Source: Gammaproteobacteria bacterium
GTDB taxonomy: Bacteria > Pseudomonadota > Gammaproteobacteria > Nitrosococcales > Methylophagaceae
Length of the DNA: 12,830 nucleotides
Assembly (NCBI GenBank): GCA_003645385.1
Contig: QNEY01000021.1
Coordinates: 1 to 12,830, forward strand
Reading direction: 5' to 3'
Below are positions 1 to 7,189 of the stretch, in pieces (position 1 is the stretch's first letter; every line of letters starts with the position of its first letter). Made by a program: the position numbers and the translations under genes. The notes below the pieces were generated by a model. It was not told the DNA's origin and did no database searches. It saw only the letters and a list, made by a program, of their open reading frames with translations.

Positions 1-2
1 AT

Positions 3-173
3 ATTGCACAAAGTCGATTAGTATCGGTAGGTCGCGGTGAAGTGGAGTCTAGAGCCAGCAATGATACTGAAGCAGGTCGCCAATTAAATCGCCGAGTAGA
101 AATTTATGTCAAACCAATCGTCGAAGGACAAGAATCTGAAGCATACCAAACGCCGGAGGGCTCCCAAATCTGA
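3..173 (+). CDS. OmpA-family protein, C-terminal end (partial, 5' truncated by window)
   Basis: The frame beginning at base 3 is open from the window edge to a TGA at 171-173 and encodes 56 residues. It contains the closing signature of the OmpA C-terminal (peptidoglycan-binding) domain: a GRGE stretch, then SNDTEAGRQLNRRVEIYV, where the Asn-Arg-Arg-Val-Glu-Ile core is typical of the last helix and strand of this fold. Such proteins anchor the outer membrane to peptidoglycan by binding diaminopimelate in the periplasm. After that signature comes a hydrophilic, low-conservation tail of about 20 residues. The tail overlaps the start of rlmB by 68 bases in another frame, so the two genes are probably co-transcribed. 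Which OmpA-family member this is (porin, Pal-like or other lipoprotein) cannot be told from the fragment. Confidence 0.85.
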   Translation: MAQSRLVSVGRGEVESRASNDTEAGRQLNRRVEIYVKPIVEGQESEAYQTPEGSQI

Positions 174-936
174 AGCAAGCTCTTCAACAAGAGGTGATTT
201 AATTTTCGGTTTGCATGCAATACAAGCTGCACTTGAAGTGCCTGTGACGCGTGTTAAGGAGATCTGGATAGCTGATGAACGTGAGGATGCACGCGTTGTT
301 TCATTAACTGAGGCAGCAAAACGACATGGGATAACACCTCAAAAGCTTGCAAAAGATGAGCTTGATGAGATGATGCCAAATGTTCGCCATCAGGGAAGCG
401 TAGCTCGCTGTACGCCTTTAGGAAATTTAGATGAAACGGATCTATTTAAATTATTGGATGATCTTGATGAGCGTAGTGAAAAGCCTTTTTTATTGATTTT
501 AGATTGTGTTCAAGATCCTCATAATTTAGGTGCTTGTATGCGAACTGCAGAAGCTGCTGGAGCAAATGCGGTTATTGCACCAAAAGATCGAGCATCAGGA
601 TTAACGGCTACTGCTTTAAAGGTTTCAAGTGGTGCCGGTGAACGATTACCCTTTATCCAAGTTACTAATTTGGCCCGCGTTTTGCGCGAATTACAACAGC
701 GCGGTGTTTGGTTAGTCGGTACATCAGGTGATAGTGAGCAGACTTTGTTTGATGTGGATTTGAAAGGACCATTAGCAATTATCTTAGGGGCTGAAGGGCG
801 TGGTATTAGGCGTTTAACCAGAGAAAATTGCGATCAAGTTATCTATATTCCAATGCAAGGTGAGGCCGAAAGCTTGAATGTGTCAGTGGCGGCAGGTGTG
901 TGCTTATTTGAAGCTGCTCGTCAACGCAGCTTGTGA
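106..936 (+). CDS. rlmB: 23S rRNA (guanosine-2'-O-)-methyltransferase RlmB
   Basis: This is a 276-residue SpoU/TrmH-family (SPOUT) methyltransferase that 2'-O-methylates G2251 in the P-loop of 23S rRNA using S-adenosylmethionine. Residues about 33-108 form the L30e-like substrate-binding domain, starting at FGLHAIQAALE. Residues about 125-270 form the knotted catalytic domain. Its three motifs are visible: DPHNLGACMRTAEAAGA (137-153, with catalytic-type N140 and R146), ILGAEGRGI (226-234) and IPMQGEAESLNVSVAAG (248-264). The first about 30 residues are a basic, serine-rich extension not present in E. coli RlmB, which begins close to the conserved domain. ATG 106 is used because no later ATG or GTG occurs in frame before the domain. 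It has only a weak Shine-Dalgarno and lies inside the upstream OmpA-family gene. Position just before rpsF is conserved in gammaproteobacteria, although rnr is not immediately upstream here. Confidence 0.95.
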   Translation: MSNQSSKDKNLKHTKRRRAPKSEASSSTRGDLIFGLHAIQAALEVPVTRVKEIWIADEREDARVVSLTEAAKRHGITPQKLAKDELDEMMPNVRHQGSVARCTPLGNLDETDLFKLLDDLDERSEKPFLLILDCVQDPHNLGACMRTAEAAGANAVIAPKDRASGLTATALKVSSGAGERLPFIQVTNLARVLRELQQRGVWLVGTSGDSEQTLFDVDLKGPLAIILGAEGRGIRRLTRENCDQVIYIPMQGEAESLNVSVAAGVCLFEAARQRSL

Positions 937-960
937 TTGTATAGCAAAATAACGTAAAAT
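931..960 (+). promoter_or_regulatory. Candidate sigma-70 promoter for the rpsF operon
   Basis: TTGTGA at 931-936 and TAAAAT at 955-960 are separated by 18 bases and lie immediately upstream of the rpsF leader, across the rlmB stop codon. Both boxes are close to the sigma-70 consensus. A transcript would begin near 967 and carry a leader of about 75 bases. This is inferred from the pattern only. Confidence 0.45.
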
Positions 961-966
961 TACTGA

Positions 967-1041
967 TTGCCTGTTAGTTGGGGCAAAACTCCTTGCCTTA
1001 GATAAATTTATTTGGGGCTGTTTAAACCGTGAGGAGCTCAA
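967..1041 (+). promoter_or_regulatory. Putative S6:S18 autoregulatory leader RNA of rpsF
   Basis: The leader contains a 5-bp hairpin (GGCAA 982-986 with TTGCC 993-997, loop AACTCC), followed by an AAACCGTGAGGAG stretch that merges with the rpsF Shine-Dalgarno. In many bacteria the S6:S18 complex binds such a leader, where a CCG element mimics its 16S rRNA site, and represses the operon. The CCG here is at 1027-1029. Loop and stem bases 989-994 (CTCCTT) can also pair with the Shine-Dalgarno bases 1031-1036 (GAGGAG), which would give a switch or pseudoknot. Assignment to this RNA family is by position and pattern; I could not score it against a covariance model. Confidence 0.5.
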
Positions 1042-1395
1042 ATGAGACATTACGAAATTGTGTTTCTGGTCCACCCTGATCAGAGTGAGCAAGTCCCTGC
1101 AATGGTTGAAAAATATCAGCAGGTTTTCACAAGCCAAGGTGGCTCAGTTCATCGTTTAGAAGACTGGGGCCGTCGTCAATTGGCATATCCAATCGATAAA
1201 GTACATAAAGCACACTATGTGTTAATGAACGTTGAATGTGACGTTGCTCAGTTAGATGAAGTAACTACTGCTTTCCGTTTCAATGACGCTGTTATTCGTC
1301 ATCTCGTTGTATCTGCTGATGAAGCTGTTACAGAAGTATCACCAATGATGCGTAAAGATGATGATGATAAGCCGCGTAAACGCGATAACGATTAA
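1042..1395 (+). CDS. rpsF: 30S ribosomal protein S6
   Basis: S6 (117 residues) sits on the 30S platform, where it forms a heterodimer with S18. The N-terminus (MRHYEIVFLVHPDQSEQV), the central EDWGRRQLAYPIDK and the HYVLMNVECD strand are standard S6 features. The C-terminal tail is charged and mixed (DDDDKPRKRDND) rather than ending in glutamates as in E. coli, where RimK extends it. A strong GAGGAG Shine-Dalgarno at 1031-1036 fixes ATG 1042. It is followed after 18 bases by rpsR and is probably controlled through the upstream S6:S18 leader. Confidence 0.97.
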   Translation: MRHYEIVFLVHPDQSEQVPAMVEKYQQVFTSQGGSVHRLEDWGRRQLAYPIDKVHKAHYVLMNVECDVAQLDEVTTAFRFNDAVIRHLVVSADEAVTEVSPMMRKDDDDKPRKRDND

Positions 1396-1413
1396 TACTC
1401 GAGGAGCATAATA

Positions 1414-1641
1414 ATGGCACGTTTTTTTAGACGTAGAAAATTCTGTCGCTTCACCTCTGAAGGTGTTAAGCAAATTGATTATAAAGATGTAAACCTATTG
1501 AAAAATTACATCACCGAAACAGGGAAGATTGTTCCTAGCCGTATCACCGGTACTAAAGCGCGTTATCAACGTCAGCTTTCTACTTGTGTGAAACGTGCGC
1601 GTTTCTTGGCGTTGATTCCTTACTGCGATATGCATAAGTAA
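1414..1641 (+). CDS. rpsR: 30S ribosomal protein S18
   Basis: This 75-residue basic protein matches S18 over its whole length: the N-terminal MARFFRRRKFCRFTSEG, the YKDVNLLKNYI helix, the GKIVPSRITGTKARYQRQL RNA-binding segment and the C-terminal KRARFLALIPY. It binds 16S rRNA of the small-subunit platform together with S6. GAGGAG at 1401-1406 lies 7 bases before ATG 1414. The gene lies 18 bases after rpsF in the same operon. The length equals that of the E. coli protein. Confidence 0.98.
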   Translation: MARFFRRRKFCRFTSEGVKQIDYKDVNLLKNYITETGKIVPSRITGTKARYQRQLSTCVKRARFLALIPYCDMHK

Positions 1642-1693
1642 GGGAAGGTGTTGTTGTTCAAAACATCAAGTAAAAATAAGGCGTAACGGAAGT

Positions 1694-2599
1694 ATGCTGC
1701 GAAATATTGCAGTATTTTCAATGCGAGGTCGCTGGCAAGCTGCCGTCGTCATCGCATTACTTTCGGTAGCTGCTTTAATGCTACCACCACTTAGTTATTT
1801 AGCTAGTGTTATTGCGCTCTGTACGTTACGTGTGGGGCCAAAAGAAGGAGTGAAGGTTGTTGTAGCATCGGTAGTGATAATGACATTGCTTACTGGATTG
1901 CTACTGAATCAGTTTTTAATCTCTGGATTGTTTTTGTTAACAAGCTGGTTGCCAGTGTTAGGCATCAGCTTGGTATTAGGATACACGCGGTCATTGGCAG
2001 CAAGTTTATTAGCTGGTAGTGGTTTGGGTGTTGTGATTGTGATGGGTACTTATCTGGTACTGCCTGATCCAACACAATGGTGGCAACAATTGCTGGCACC
2101 ATTTTTGGAAATGATTAGTGAACAACCAGGTTGGAATTTAGATCAAGAGCAAACACAAGTGCTGTCGATGGGTTTATCTGGGATGATGACTGGATTAATT
2201 GCAGCAGGTGTAAGCATTAATGTAATGCTGGGTTTGATAATTGGCCGAGCATGGCAAGCGAAACTGTATAACCCGGGCGGTTTTACAGATGAATTTTATC
2301 AATTTAGACTTGGTAAGTTTGCTGCTTTATTTACAGTTGTATTAATGGTGATTACATTGTCGCCGTTAAGTGACTCGTTGGCAGTATTGCGGGAATGTTT
2401 GCCGGTAGCATTGGTAGTGTTTGCTTTACAAGGTTTGTCAGTAGTACATGCTATTGTCAAACAGAGACAAAAACATACATTTTGGCTAGTAGCAGTTTAT
2501 GTTTTATTAGTCGTGATGATGCCACAGATGGTGGTGTTACTCGCGCTGATAGGTGTTTTGGAACAGTGGTTTAATTTTCGTAAACATTCGATTGAATGA
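1694..2599 (+). CDS. DUF2232 family integral membrane protein of unknown function
   Basis: This 301-residue, very hydrophobic protein has roughly seven or eight predicted membrane segments (for example about 15-60, 65-80, 84-100, 103-123, 160-185, 208-226, 234-252 and 262-288). The N-terminal MLRNIAVFSMRGRWQA and the topology resemble the DUF2232 protein that Pseudomonas carries at the same position between rpsR and rplI. No catalytic motif can be recognised. The Shine-Dalgarno for ATG 1694 is poor: AAGG at about 1678-1681 is distant and GGAAG touches the start. Translation may therefore partly depend on coupling to rpsR 52 bases upstream. ATG 1721 is an alternative start but lacks any ribosome-binding site. 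The conserved location inside a ribosomal-protein operon is striking, but the function is unknown. Confidence 0.8.
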   Translation: MLRNIAVFSMRGRWQAAVVIALLSVAALMLPPLSYLASVIALCTLRVGPKEGVKVVVASVVIMTLLTGLLLNQFLISGLFLLTSWLPVLGISLVLGYTRSLAASLLAGSGLGVVIVMGTYLVLPDPTQWWQQLLAPFLEMISEQPGWNLDQEQTQVLSMGLSGMMTGLIAAGVSINVMLGLIIGRAWQAKLYNPGGFTDEFYQFRLGKFAALFTVVLMVITLSPLSDSLAVLRECLPVALVVFALQGLSVVHAIVKQRQKHTFWLVAVYVLLVVMMPQMVVLLALIGVLEQWFNFRKHSIE

Positions 2600-2647
2600 T
2601 ACGAGTGACTTTAAGAGCAGTATTACACTGCGAATGAGGGTAGAACA

Positions 2648-3196
2648 ATGCAAGTAATTTTGCTAGAAAAAATGCAGAAACTTGGTAATCTTGGTGATGA
2701 AGTATCAGTTAAATCTGGCTTCGGACGTAATTTCTTAGTCCCAACAGGTAAGGCTTTGCCTGCTAATAAGCGTAACAGAGAGGTGTTTGAAGCACGTCGT
2801 GCTGACCTTGAAGCAGCAGCAGCCAAATTACAGGTTGAAGCAGAACAACGCAAAGAGAAACTGGTTGCAGCTGGTGATGTAAATATCATGGCTAATGCTG
2901 GTATCGAAGGCAAGCTGTTTGGTTCAGTAGGTGCAATAGATATTATTGAAGTATTAAATGCGGCTGGTGCAGATATTGAACGTAGTGAAGTACGTCTTCC
3001 AGAAGGCCCATTGCGCCACACTGGTGAATTCGATGTTGATATCCAGTTGCACTCAGATGTTATTGTAGCTGTAAAGGTTACTATTACATCCGAAGCGCAA
3101 ATTCAGGCGCAAGCTGAAGCTGCTACAGCTGAAAAAGCTAAAGCAAAAGCTTTAGAAGAAGCTGAAGCGATTGCTAAAGCACAAGAAGAAGAGTAA
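2648..3196 (+). CDS. rplI: 50S ribosomal protein L9 with extended C-terminus
   Basis: L9 binds 23S rRNA near the L1 stalk and influences translational fidelity. Residues 1-50 carry the rRNA-binding N-domain with the signature GNLGDEVSVKSGFGRNFL. A long alpha helix follows (about 45-75), then the C-domain (about 78-149) with GKLFGSVGAIDI. The protein has 182 residues against about 149 in E. coli. The surplus is a C-terminal tail rich in Ala, Glu and Lys (from about 150, ending AIAKAQEEE) that should form a charged helix. GAGGG at about 2636-2640 is the Shine-Dalgarno for ATG 2648. The gene is followed at once by a strong terminator hairpin, so it ends the operon. Confidence 0.96.
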   Translation: MQVILLEKMQKLGNLGDEVSVKSGFGRNFLVPTGKALPANKRNREVFEARRADLEAAAAKLQVEAEQRKEKLVAAGDVNIMANAGIEGKLFGSVGAIDIIEVLNAAGADIERSEVRLPEGPLRHTGEFDVDIQLHSDVIVAVKVTITSEAQIQAQAEAATAEKAKAKALEEAEAIAKAQEEE

Positions 3197-3207
3197 AAAG
3201 TAAGACC

Positions 3208-3245
3208 AATGAAGCCGTACATAAGTACGGCTTCATTTATTCTAT
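3208..3245 (+). terminator. Rho-independent terminator after rplI
   Basis: A perfect 13-bp inverted repeat (3208-3220 with 3225-3237) encloses an ATAA loop and is followed by TATTCTATT. The U-tract is interrupted, but the stem is long. It starts 11 bases after the rplI stop and separates the ribosomal-protein operon from dnaB. Upstream As (3196-3200) would let it work weakly in both directions. Confidence 0.8.
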
Positions 3246-3313
3246 TAGCTGCTAGCCATGACTGTGGTTTTAGCTGGCTGATTAATGAGGTTGGATAACT
3301 TAGGTGGCTACTT

Positions 3314-4714
3314 TTGGAAGATGTAACATATCCTGAATCCTATACGGATACGGCCACTGAGGCACTTAAAATCCCTCCTCACTCTATTGAAGCTGAGCAA
3401 TCTGTGCTGGGCGGCCTTATGCTTGATAATCGGAGTTGGGAGCAAGTTGCCGACTTATTAGTTGAGCATGATTTCTATCGCCACGATCATCAACTGATTT
3501 TTCGTGCAATTTCCGAGTTATTTGAGCATTCACAACCTGTTGATGTCATCACTCTTGCTGAATGGCATGATAAGCGTGGTGAGCTTGATCAAGTGGGTGA
3601 ACTGGCCTATTTAGGCATGTTGGCGCGTAATACCCCCAGTGCTGCCAATATTAAAGCTTATTCATCTATTGTTCGTGAACGTTCGATCTTACGACAACTG
3701 ATCGCTATCGGCACATCAATTTCTAATGTTGCTTTTAATCCTGAAGGTCGTAGCAGCGAAGAAATGCTGGACTTAGCTGAACGGCAAGTGTTTGAAATTG
3801 CAGAAAAAGGTGCAAAGCGAAGCGGTGGCTTTATTCAAGTTAAAGATGTTCTGAGCAAAGTTGTAGATCGTATTGATACTTTGTTCGAGCAAGATAGTCC
3901 AATTACAGGGCTTGCTACCGGTTTTACCGATTTTGATATGCAAACATCAGGCTTGCAACCAGCAGATCTGGTGATAGTTGCTGGACGTCCCTCAATGGGT
4001 AAAACTACTTTTGCGATGAATCTGGCTGAACATGCTGCGATTAAGAGTAAAGAGCCAGTAGCCGTATTCAGTATGGAAATGCCTGCTGATTCTCTAGCTA
4101 TGCGGATGTTGTCATCGCTAGGGCAGATTGATCAGAATCGCTTACGTACTGGTCGATTAAATGATGATGACTGGCCTCGTTTAACCTCAGCCATTGCTTT
4201 GCTCAATGAAGCGCCATTGTTTATTGATGATACACCTGCATTAACGGTTACAGAATTACGTGCCCGTGCCCGCAGGTTAAAACGTGAACATGGCTTAAGT
4301 ATGATTGTGATTGATTATATTCAGCTGATGCAGGGAAGTGGCAAGAGCAATGAAAATAGAGCTACCGAAATTTCTGAGATATCACGCTCATTAAAGGCCT
4401 TGGGTAAAGAACTGAATGTACCAGTAGTTGCTTTATCTCAGCTAAACCGTAGTCTGGAGCAACGGCCTAATAAGCGGCCTGTTATGTCAGACTTGCGTGA
4501 GTCAGGCGCGATTGAGCAAGATGCAGATTTGATTGTCTTTATTTATCGTGATGAGGTCTATAATGAAGACTCACCAGAAAAAGGCAAGGCTGAAATCATT
4601 ATTGGTAAACAACGTAATGGACCTATTGGTACTGTTGCACTGACGTTCCAAGGTAAATACACTCGATTTGAGAATTTTGCCTATAACAATTATGACGATT
4701 ATGGTGATGAGTAA
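3314..4714 (+). CDS. dnaB: Replicative DNA helicase DnaB
   Basis: DnaB (466 residues) is the hexameric 5'-3' helicase at the replication fork. The N-terminal domain (about 20-120) starts with IPPHSIEAEQSVLGGLMLD and is followed by a linker helix. The RecA-like C-terminal domain has Walker A GRPSMGKTT (224-232), Walker B-type MIVIDYIQLM (330-339) and the SQLNRSLEQRPNKRPVMSD segment. Similarity to E. coli DnaB runs almost end to end. No ATG or GTG precedes the conserved region: the first in-frame ATG is residue 36. TTG 3314 is therefore the likely start; an in-frame TAA at 3296 limits extension, and GGTGG at about 3303-3307 is a usable ribosome-binding site. No good sigma-70 promoter is obvious in 3246-3313. 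The stop overlaps the start of alr. Confidence 0.97.
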   Translation: MEDVTYPESYTDTATEALKIPPHSIEAEQSVLGGLMLDNRSWEQVADLLVEHDFYRHDHQLIFRAISELFEHSQPVDVITLAEWHDKRGELDQVGELAYLGMLARNTPSAANIKAYSSIVRERSILRQLIAIGTSISNVAFNPEGRSSEEMLDLAERQVFEIAEKGAKRSGGFIQVKDVLSKVVDRIDTLFEQDSPITGLATGFTDFDMQTSGLQPADLVIVAGRPSMGKTTFAMNLAEHAAIKSKEPVAVFSMEMPADSLAMRMLSSLGQIDQNRLRTGRLNDDDWPRLTSAIALLNEAPLFIDDTPALTVTELRARARRLKREHGLSMIVIDYIQLMQGSGKSNENRATEISEISRSLKALGKELNVPVVALSQLNRSLEQRPNKRPVMSDLRESGAIEQDADLIVFIYRDEVYNEDSPEKGKAEIIIGKQRNGPIGTVALTFQGKYTRFENFAYNNYDDYGDE

Positions 4715-5798
4715 ATCATACCCTGTCGCCAAGATTGATCTAGCAGCACTTAAACATAATCTAAAACAGGTTAAACAACTTACGCCTAGTAGTAGGGTGA
4801 TGTCGGTCATTAAAGCTAATGCATATGGCCATGGGATTATTCATACCGCACAGGCACTGGCTGATAGCGATGCCTTTGCAGTAGCAAGATTATCTGAAGG
4901 CATTAAGTTACGCGAAGCGGGTGTTCAACACGATATTGTTTTATTGGAAGGCGTGTTAACTGTAGAGGATTTGCAGACTGCTGCAGAATTCTCTTTATCA
5001 TTGGTATTTCATAATCAATTACAAATTGATTTTCTCAGCCAAGCACAGATCAGTAAACCTTTAACCTTTTGTTGGCTTATGGTTGAAACTGGGATGAATC
5101 GCCTGGGCTTCCCTGTTGATAAAGTCGATAAAGCCTTACAAGATTTAACACAAAGTAAGAAGCTATCGAACCCTGTTGGTTTAATGAGTCATTTTGCCAA
5201 TGCTGATAGTGTTGATGATCTGCGTAACCAGCAACAACTAGAAAAGCTTGAACGGTGTGCAGATAAAAGAAATATTCCTATAAGTATGGCCAATTCAGGA
5301 GCAATCCTATCCTTTGCTGCTAGCAATTATGATTGGGTTCGTCCTGGACTGATGTTATATGGTGTGTCGCCTTTTGAAAATCAATCAGCCAGTGATATTG
5401 GCTTGAAACCAGTGATGAAATTAACATCTGTGCTGACTGCAATTCAGGATTTACAGGCAGGCGATCAAGTTGGTTATGGCGGTGATTGGATAGCATCACA
5501 GGCAACAGCTGTAGGTATTGTTAGCATTGGATATGGCGATGGCTATAGTCGTCAACTTTCAAATGTAGGTAAGGTGGTAGTTAACGATAAAATAGTAGCA
5601 GTGCTTGGGCGAGTTTCAATGGATATGATTGCTATTGATTTATCGGATATTGATAAGGCCTCAGTTGGGAATGAAGTGCTACTTTGGGGTAGTGACATAT
5701 TGCCCATCGAAGACATTGCCCAACAGGCGAAAACGATCCCGTATGAATTGTTATGTCAGGTCAGTGAGCGTGTAAAAAGGGACTATCAGCATGGCTAA
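4707..5798 (+). CDS. alr: Alanine racemase
   Basis: This PLP enzyme interconverts L- and D-alanine and so supplies D-Ala for peptidoglycan. With ATG 4707 it has 363 residues, close to the family norm (359 in E. coli). The PLP lysine is K36 in the MSVIKANAYGHG motif, and the second catalytic base is Y257 in QVGYGGDW. The TIM barrel covers about 8-230, and the C-terminal beta domain includes GRVSMDMIAID. The reading frame extends upstream to other start codons (TTG 4668, ATG 4692, ATG 4701), but those would add residues absent from homologues, which begin near YPVAKIDLAALKHN. ATG 4707 overlaps the dnaB stop (ATGAGTAA, 8 bases), which suggests translational coupling. The dnaB-alr pairing is common in gammaproteobacteria. 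Confidence 0.95.
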   Translation: MSKSYPVAKIDLAALKHNLKQVKQLTPSSRVMSVIKANAYGHGIIHTAQALADSDAFAVARLSEGIKLREAGVQHDIVLLEGVLTVEDLQTAAEFSLSLVFHNQLQIDFLSQAQISKPLTFCWLMVETGMNRLGFPVDKVDKALQDLTQSKKLSNPVGLMSHFANADSVDDLRNQQQLEKLERCADKRNIPISMANSGAILSFAASNYDWVRPGLMLYGVSPFENQSASDIGLKPVMKLTSVLTAIQDLQAGDQVGYGGDWIASQATAVGIVSIGYGDGYSRQLSNVGKVVVNDKIVAVLGRVSMDMIAIDLSDIDKASVGNEVLLWGSDILPIEDIAQQAKTIPYELLCQVSERVKRDYQHG

Positions 5799-7182
5799 GG
5801 TGAAACGGGTTTATAGTTGTAAAGAATGCGGTGCACAAACACCTCAATGGGCAGGACGTTGTTCTGATTGTGGTGCCTGGAATAGTCTGCAAGAAGAAAT
5901 TCAAACACCACAACCAGCTTCAAATCAGGCCTCTATCAGTCGTCATAGCGGTTACGCGGGCGAACAGAAAAGTGAAGTGCAAACACTGAGTCAGGTGACA
6001 TCGGAGCAAGCAGTACGTTGGACAACAGGCTTACCAGAACTTGATCGTGTTTTAGGTGGTGGTTTGGTAACAGGGTCGGTTGTTTTGATTGGTGGTGATC
6101 CTGGTATTGGTAAATCAACCTTATTATTGCAGGCAATGGCAATGATGGCCAAAACCAGTAAGGTTAATCCACTATACATCAGTGGCGAAGAGTCTCTACA
6201 GCAAATACGCTTACGGGCAGAACGCTTGCAGCTAGAACAAACACCTTTGGATTTGTTGGCTGAAACCCATGCCGAACAAATTATTGCTACTGCACATGGT
6301 CGTAAACCTCAAGTGATGGTGATTGATTCTATTCAGACAGTGTTTACTGAATTATTACAATCTGCTCCTGGGACAGTTGCTCAGGTACGTGAAAGTGCTG
6401 CTCAATTTGTCCGCTTTGCCAAATCCAGTGGTACAACACTAATTTTGGTTGGTCATGTCACCAAACAAGGTGCACTGGCTGGGCCACGAGTGCTAGAGCA
6501 TATGGTAGATACGGTTTTGTATTTTGAAGGAGATACTTCAACACGCTTCAGGATTCTACGTGCAGTTAAAAATCGTTTTGGTGCGGTCAATGAACTCGGT
6601 GTATTTGGTATGACTGAGCTTGGTTTGAAAGAAGTCAGTAATCCATCAGCTATCTTTTTATCACGTGGTGAAGAATCTCTGGCTGGTAGCGTGGTGACCG
6701 TAATTCGTGAAGGTAGTCGGCCAATGCTGGTGGAAGTACAGGCTTTGGTAGACGAAAGTCCTTTGGGTAATCCCAGACGTGTTTCAGTGGGTCTCGAGCA
6801 AAATCGATTAGCGATGTTATTGGCAATATTACATCGACATGGTGGTATTACATGTAGTGATCAAGATGTGTTTATCAATGTTGTTGGTGGGGTAAAACTC
6901 AGCGAAACAGGTGCAGATTTAGCCGTACTGGCAGCAGTATTATCCAGCTTAAGAAATAAGCCAATACCACGAGATTGGATACTATTTGGTGAAGTAGGGT
7001 TAACGGGTGAGATTAGACCTGTCCAAGCGGGTGAGGAGCGCATTCATGATGCAGTAAAACATGGATTCACCCATGCCATTGTTCCTGCTGCCAATGCTCC
7101 TCGCAAAGCAATTAAAGGTATTAGTATTATTGCTGTTCAGCATCTGTCAGAAGCAATCGATGCCTTAAAACAAGCAGAATAA
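5791..7182 (+). CDS. radA: DNA repair/recombination ATPase RadA (Sms)
   Basis: RadA (463 residues) is a RecA-related hexameric helicase that drives branch migration in recombinational repair. It begins with a C4 zinc finger (C10, C13, C24, C27). The ATPase core follows, with Walker A GGDPGIGKST (101-110), a VMVIDSIQTV Walker B and the RadA-specific KNRFG motif (260-264). The last about 150 residues form the Lon-like domain, including GGVKLSETGADLAVLAA. Length agrees with E. coli (460). ATG 5791 overlaps the alr stop by 8 bases (ATGGCTAA), so it is the third gene of a coupled dnaB-alr-radA unit. Its stop lies only 7 bases from the stop of the convergent PilZ gene, and no hairpin terminator is visible between them. 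Confidence 0.97.
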   Translation: MAKVKRVYSCKECGAQTPQWAGRCSDCGAWNSLQEEIQTPQPASNQASISRHSGYAGEQKSEVQTLSQVTSEQAVRWTTGLPELDRVLGGGLVTGSVVLIGGDPGIGKSTLLLQAMAMMAKTSKVNPLYISGEESLQQIRLRAERLQLEQTPLDLLAETHAEQIIATAHGRKPQVMVIDSIQTVFTELLQSAPGTVAQVRESAAQFVRFAKSSGTTLILVGHVTKQGALAGPRVLEHMVDTVLYFEGDTSTRFRILRAVKNRFGAVNELGVFGMTELGLKEVSNPSAIFLSRGEESLAGSVVTVIREGSRPMLVEVQALVDESPLGNPRRVSVGLEQNRLAMLLAILHRHGGITCSDQDVFINVVGGVKLSETGADLAVLAAVLSSLRNKPIPRDWILFGEVGLTGEIRPVQAGEERIHDAVKHGFTHAIVPAANAPRKAIKGISIIAVQHLSEAIDALKQAE

Positions 7183-7189
7183 GTTCAGA

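Noticed and set aside
904..1137. 77-codon - strand frame over the rpsF leader and the start of rpsF
   Set aside because: Antisense to rpsF and its leader; no motif and no ribosome-binding site.
2623..3021. 132-codon - strand frame opposite rplI
   Set aside because: Ser/Ala/Arg-rich shadow translation of the L9 gene, with no independent support.
4668..4706. Upstream start codons for alr (TTG 4668, ATG 4692, ATG 4701)
   Set aside because: They would add a hydrophobic, nonhomologous leader inside dnaB, and family members begin near the ATG at 4707.
5936..6179. Two overlapping - strand frames within radA
   Set aside because: Both lie opposite the RadA Walker A region; composition is that of an antisense frame.
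7183..7189. Terminator between radA and the PilZ gene
   Set aside because: The gap is 7 bases and I see no stem-loop with a T-run on either strand around it.
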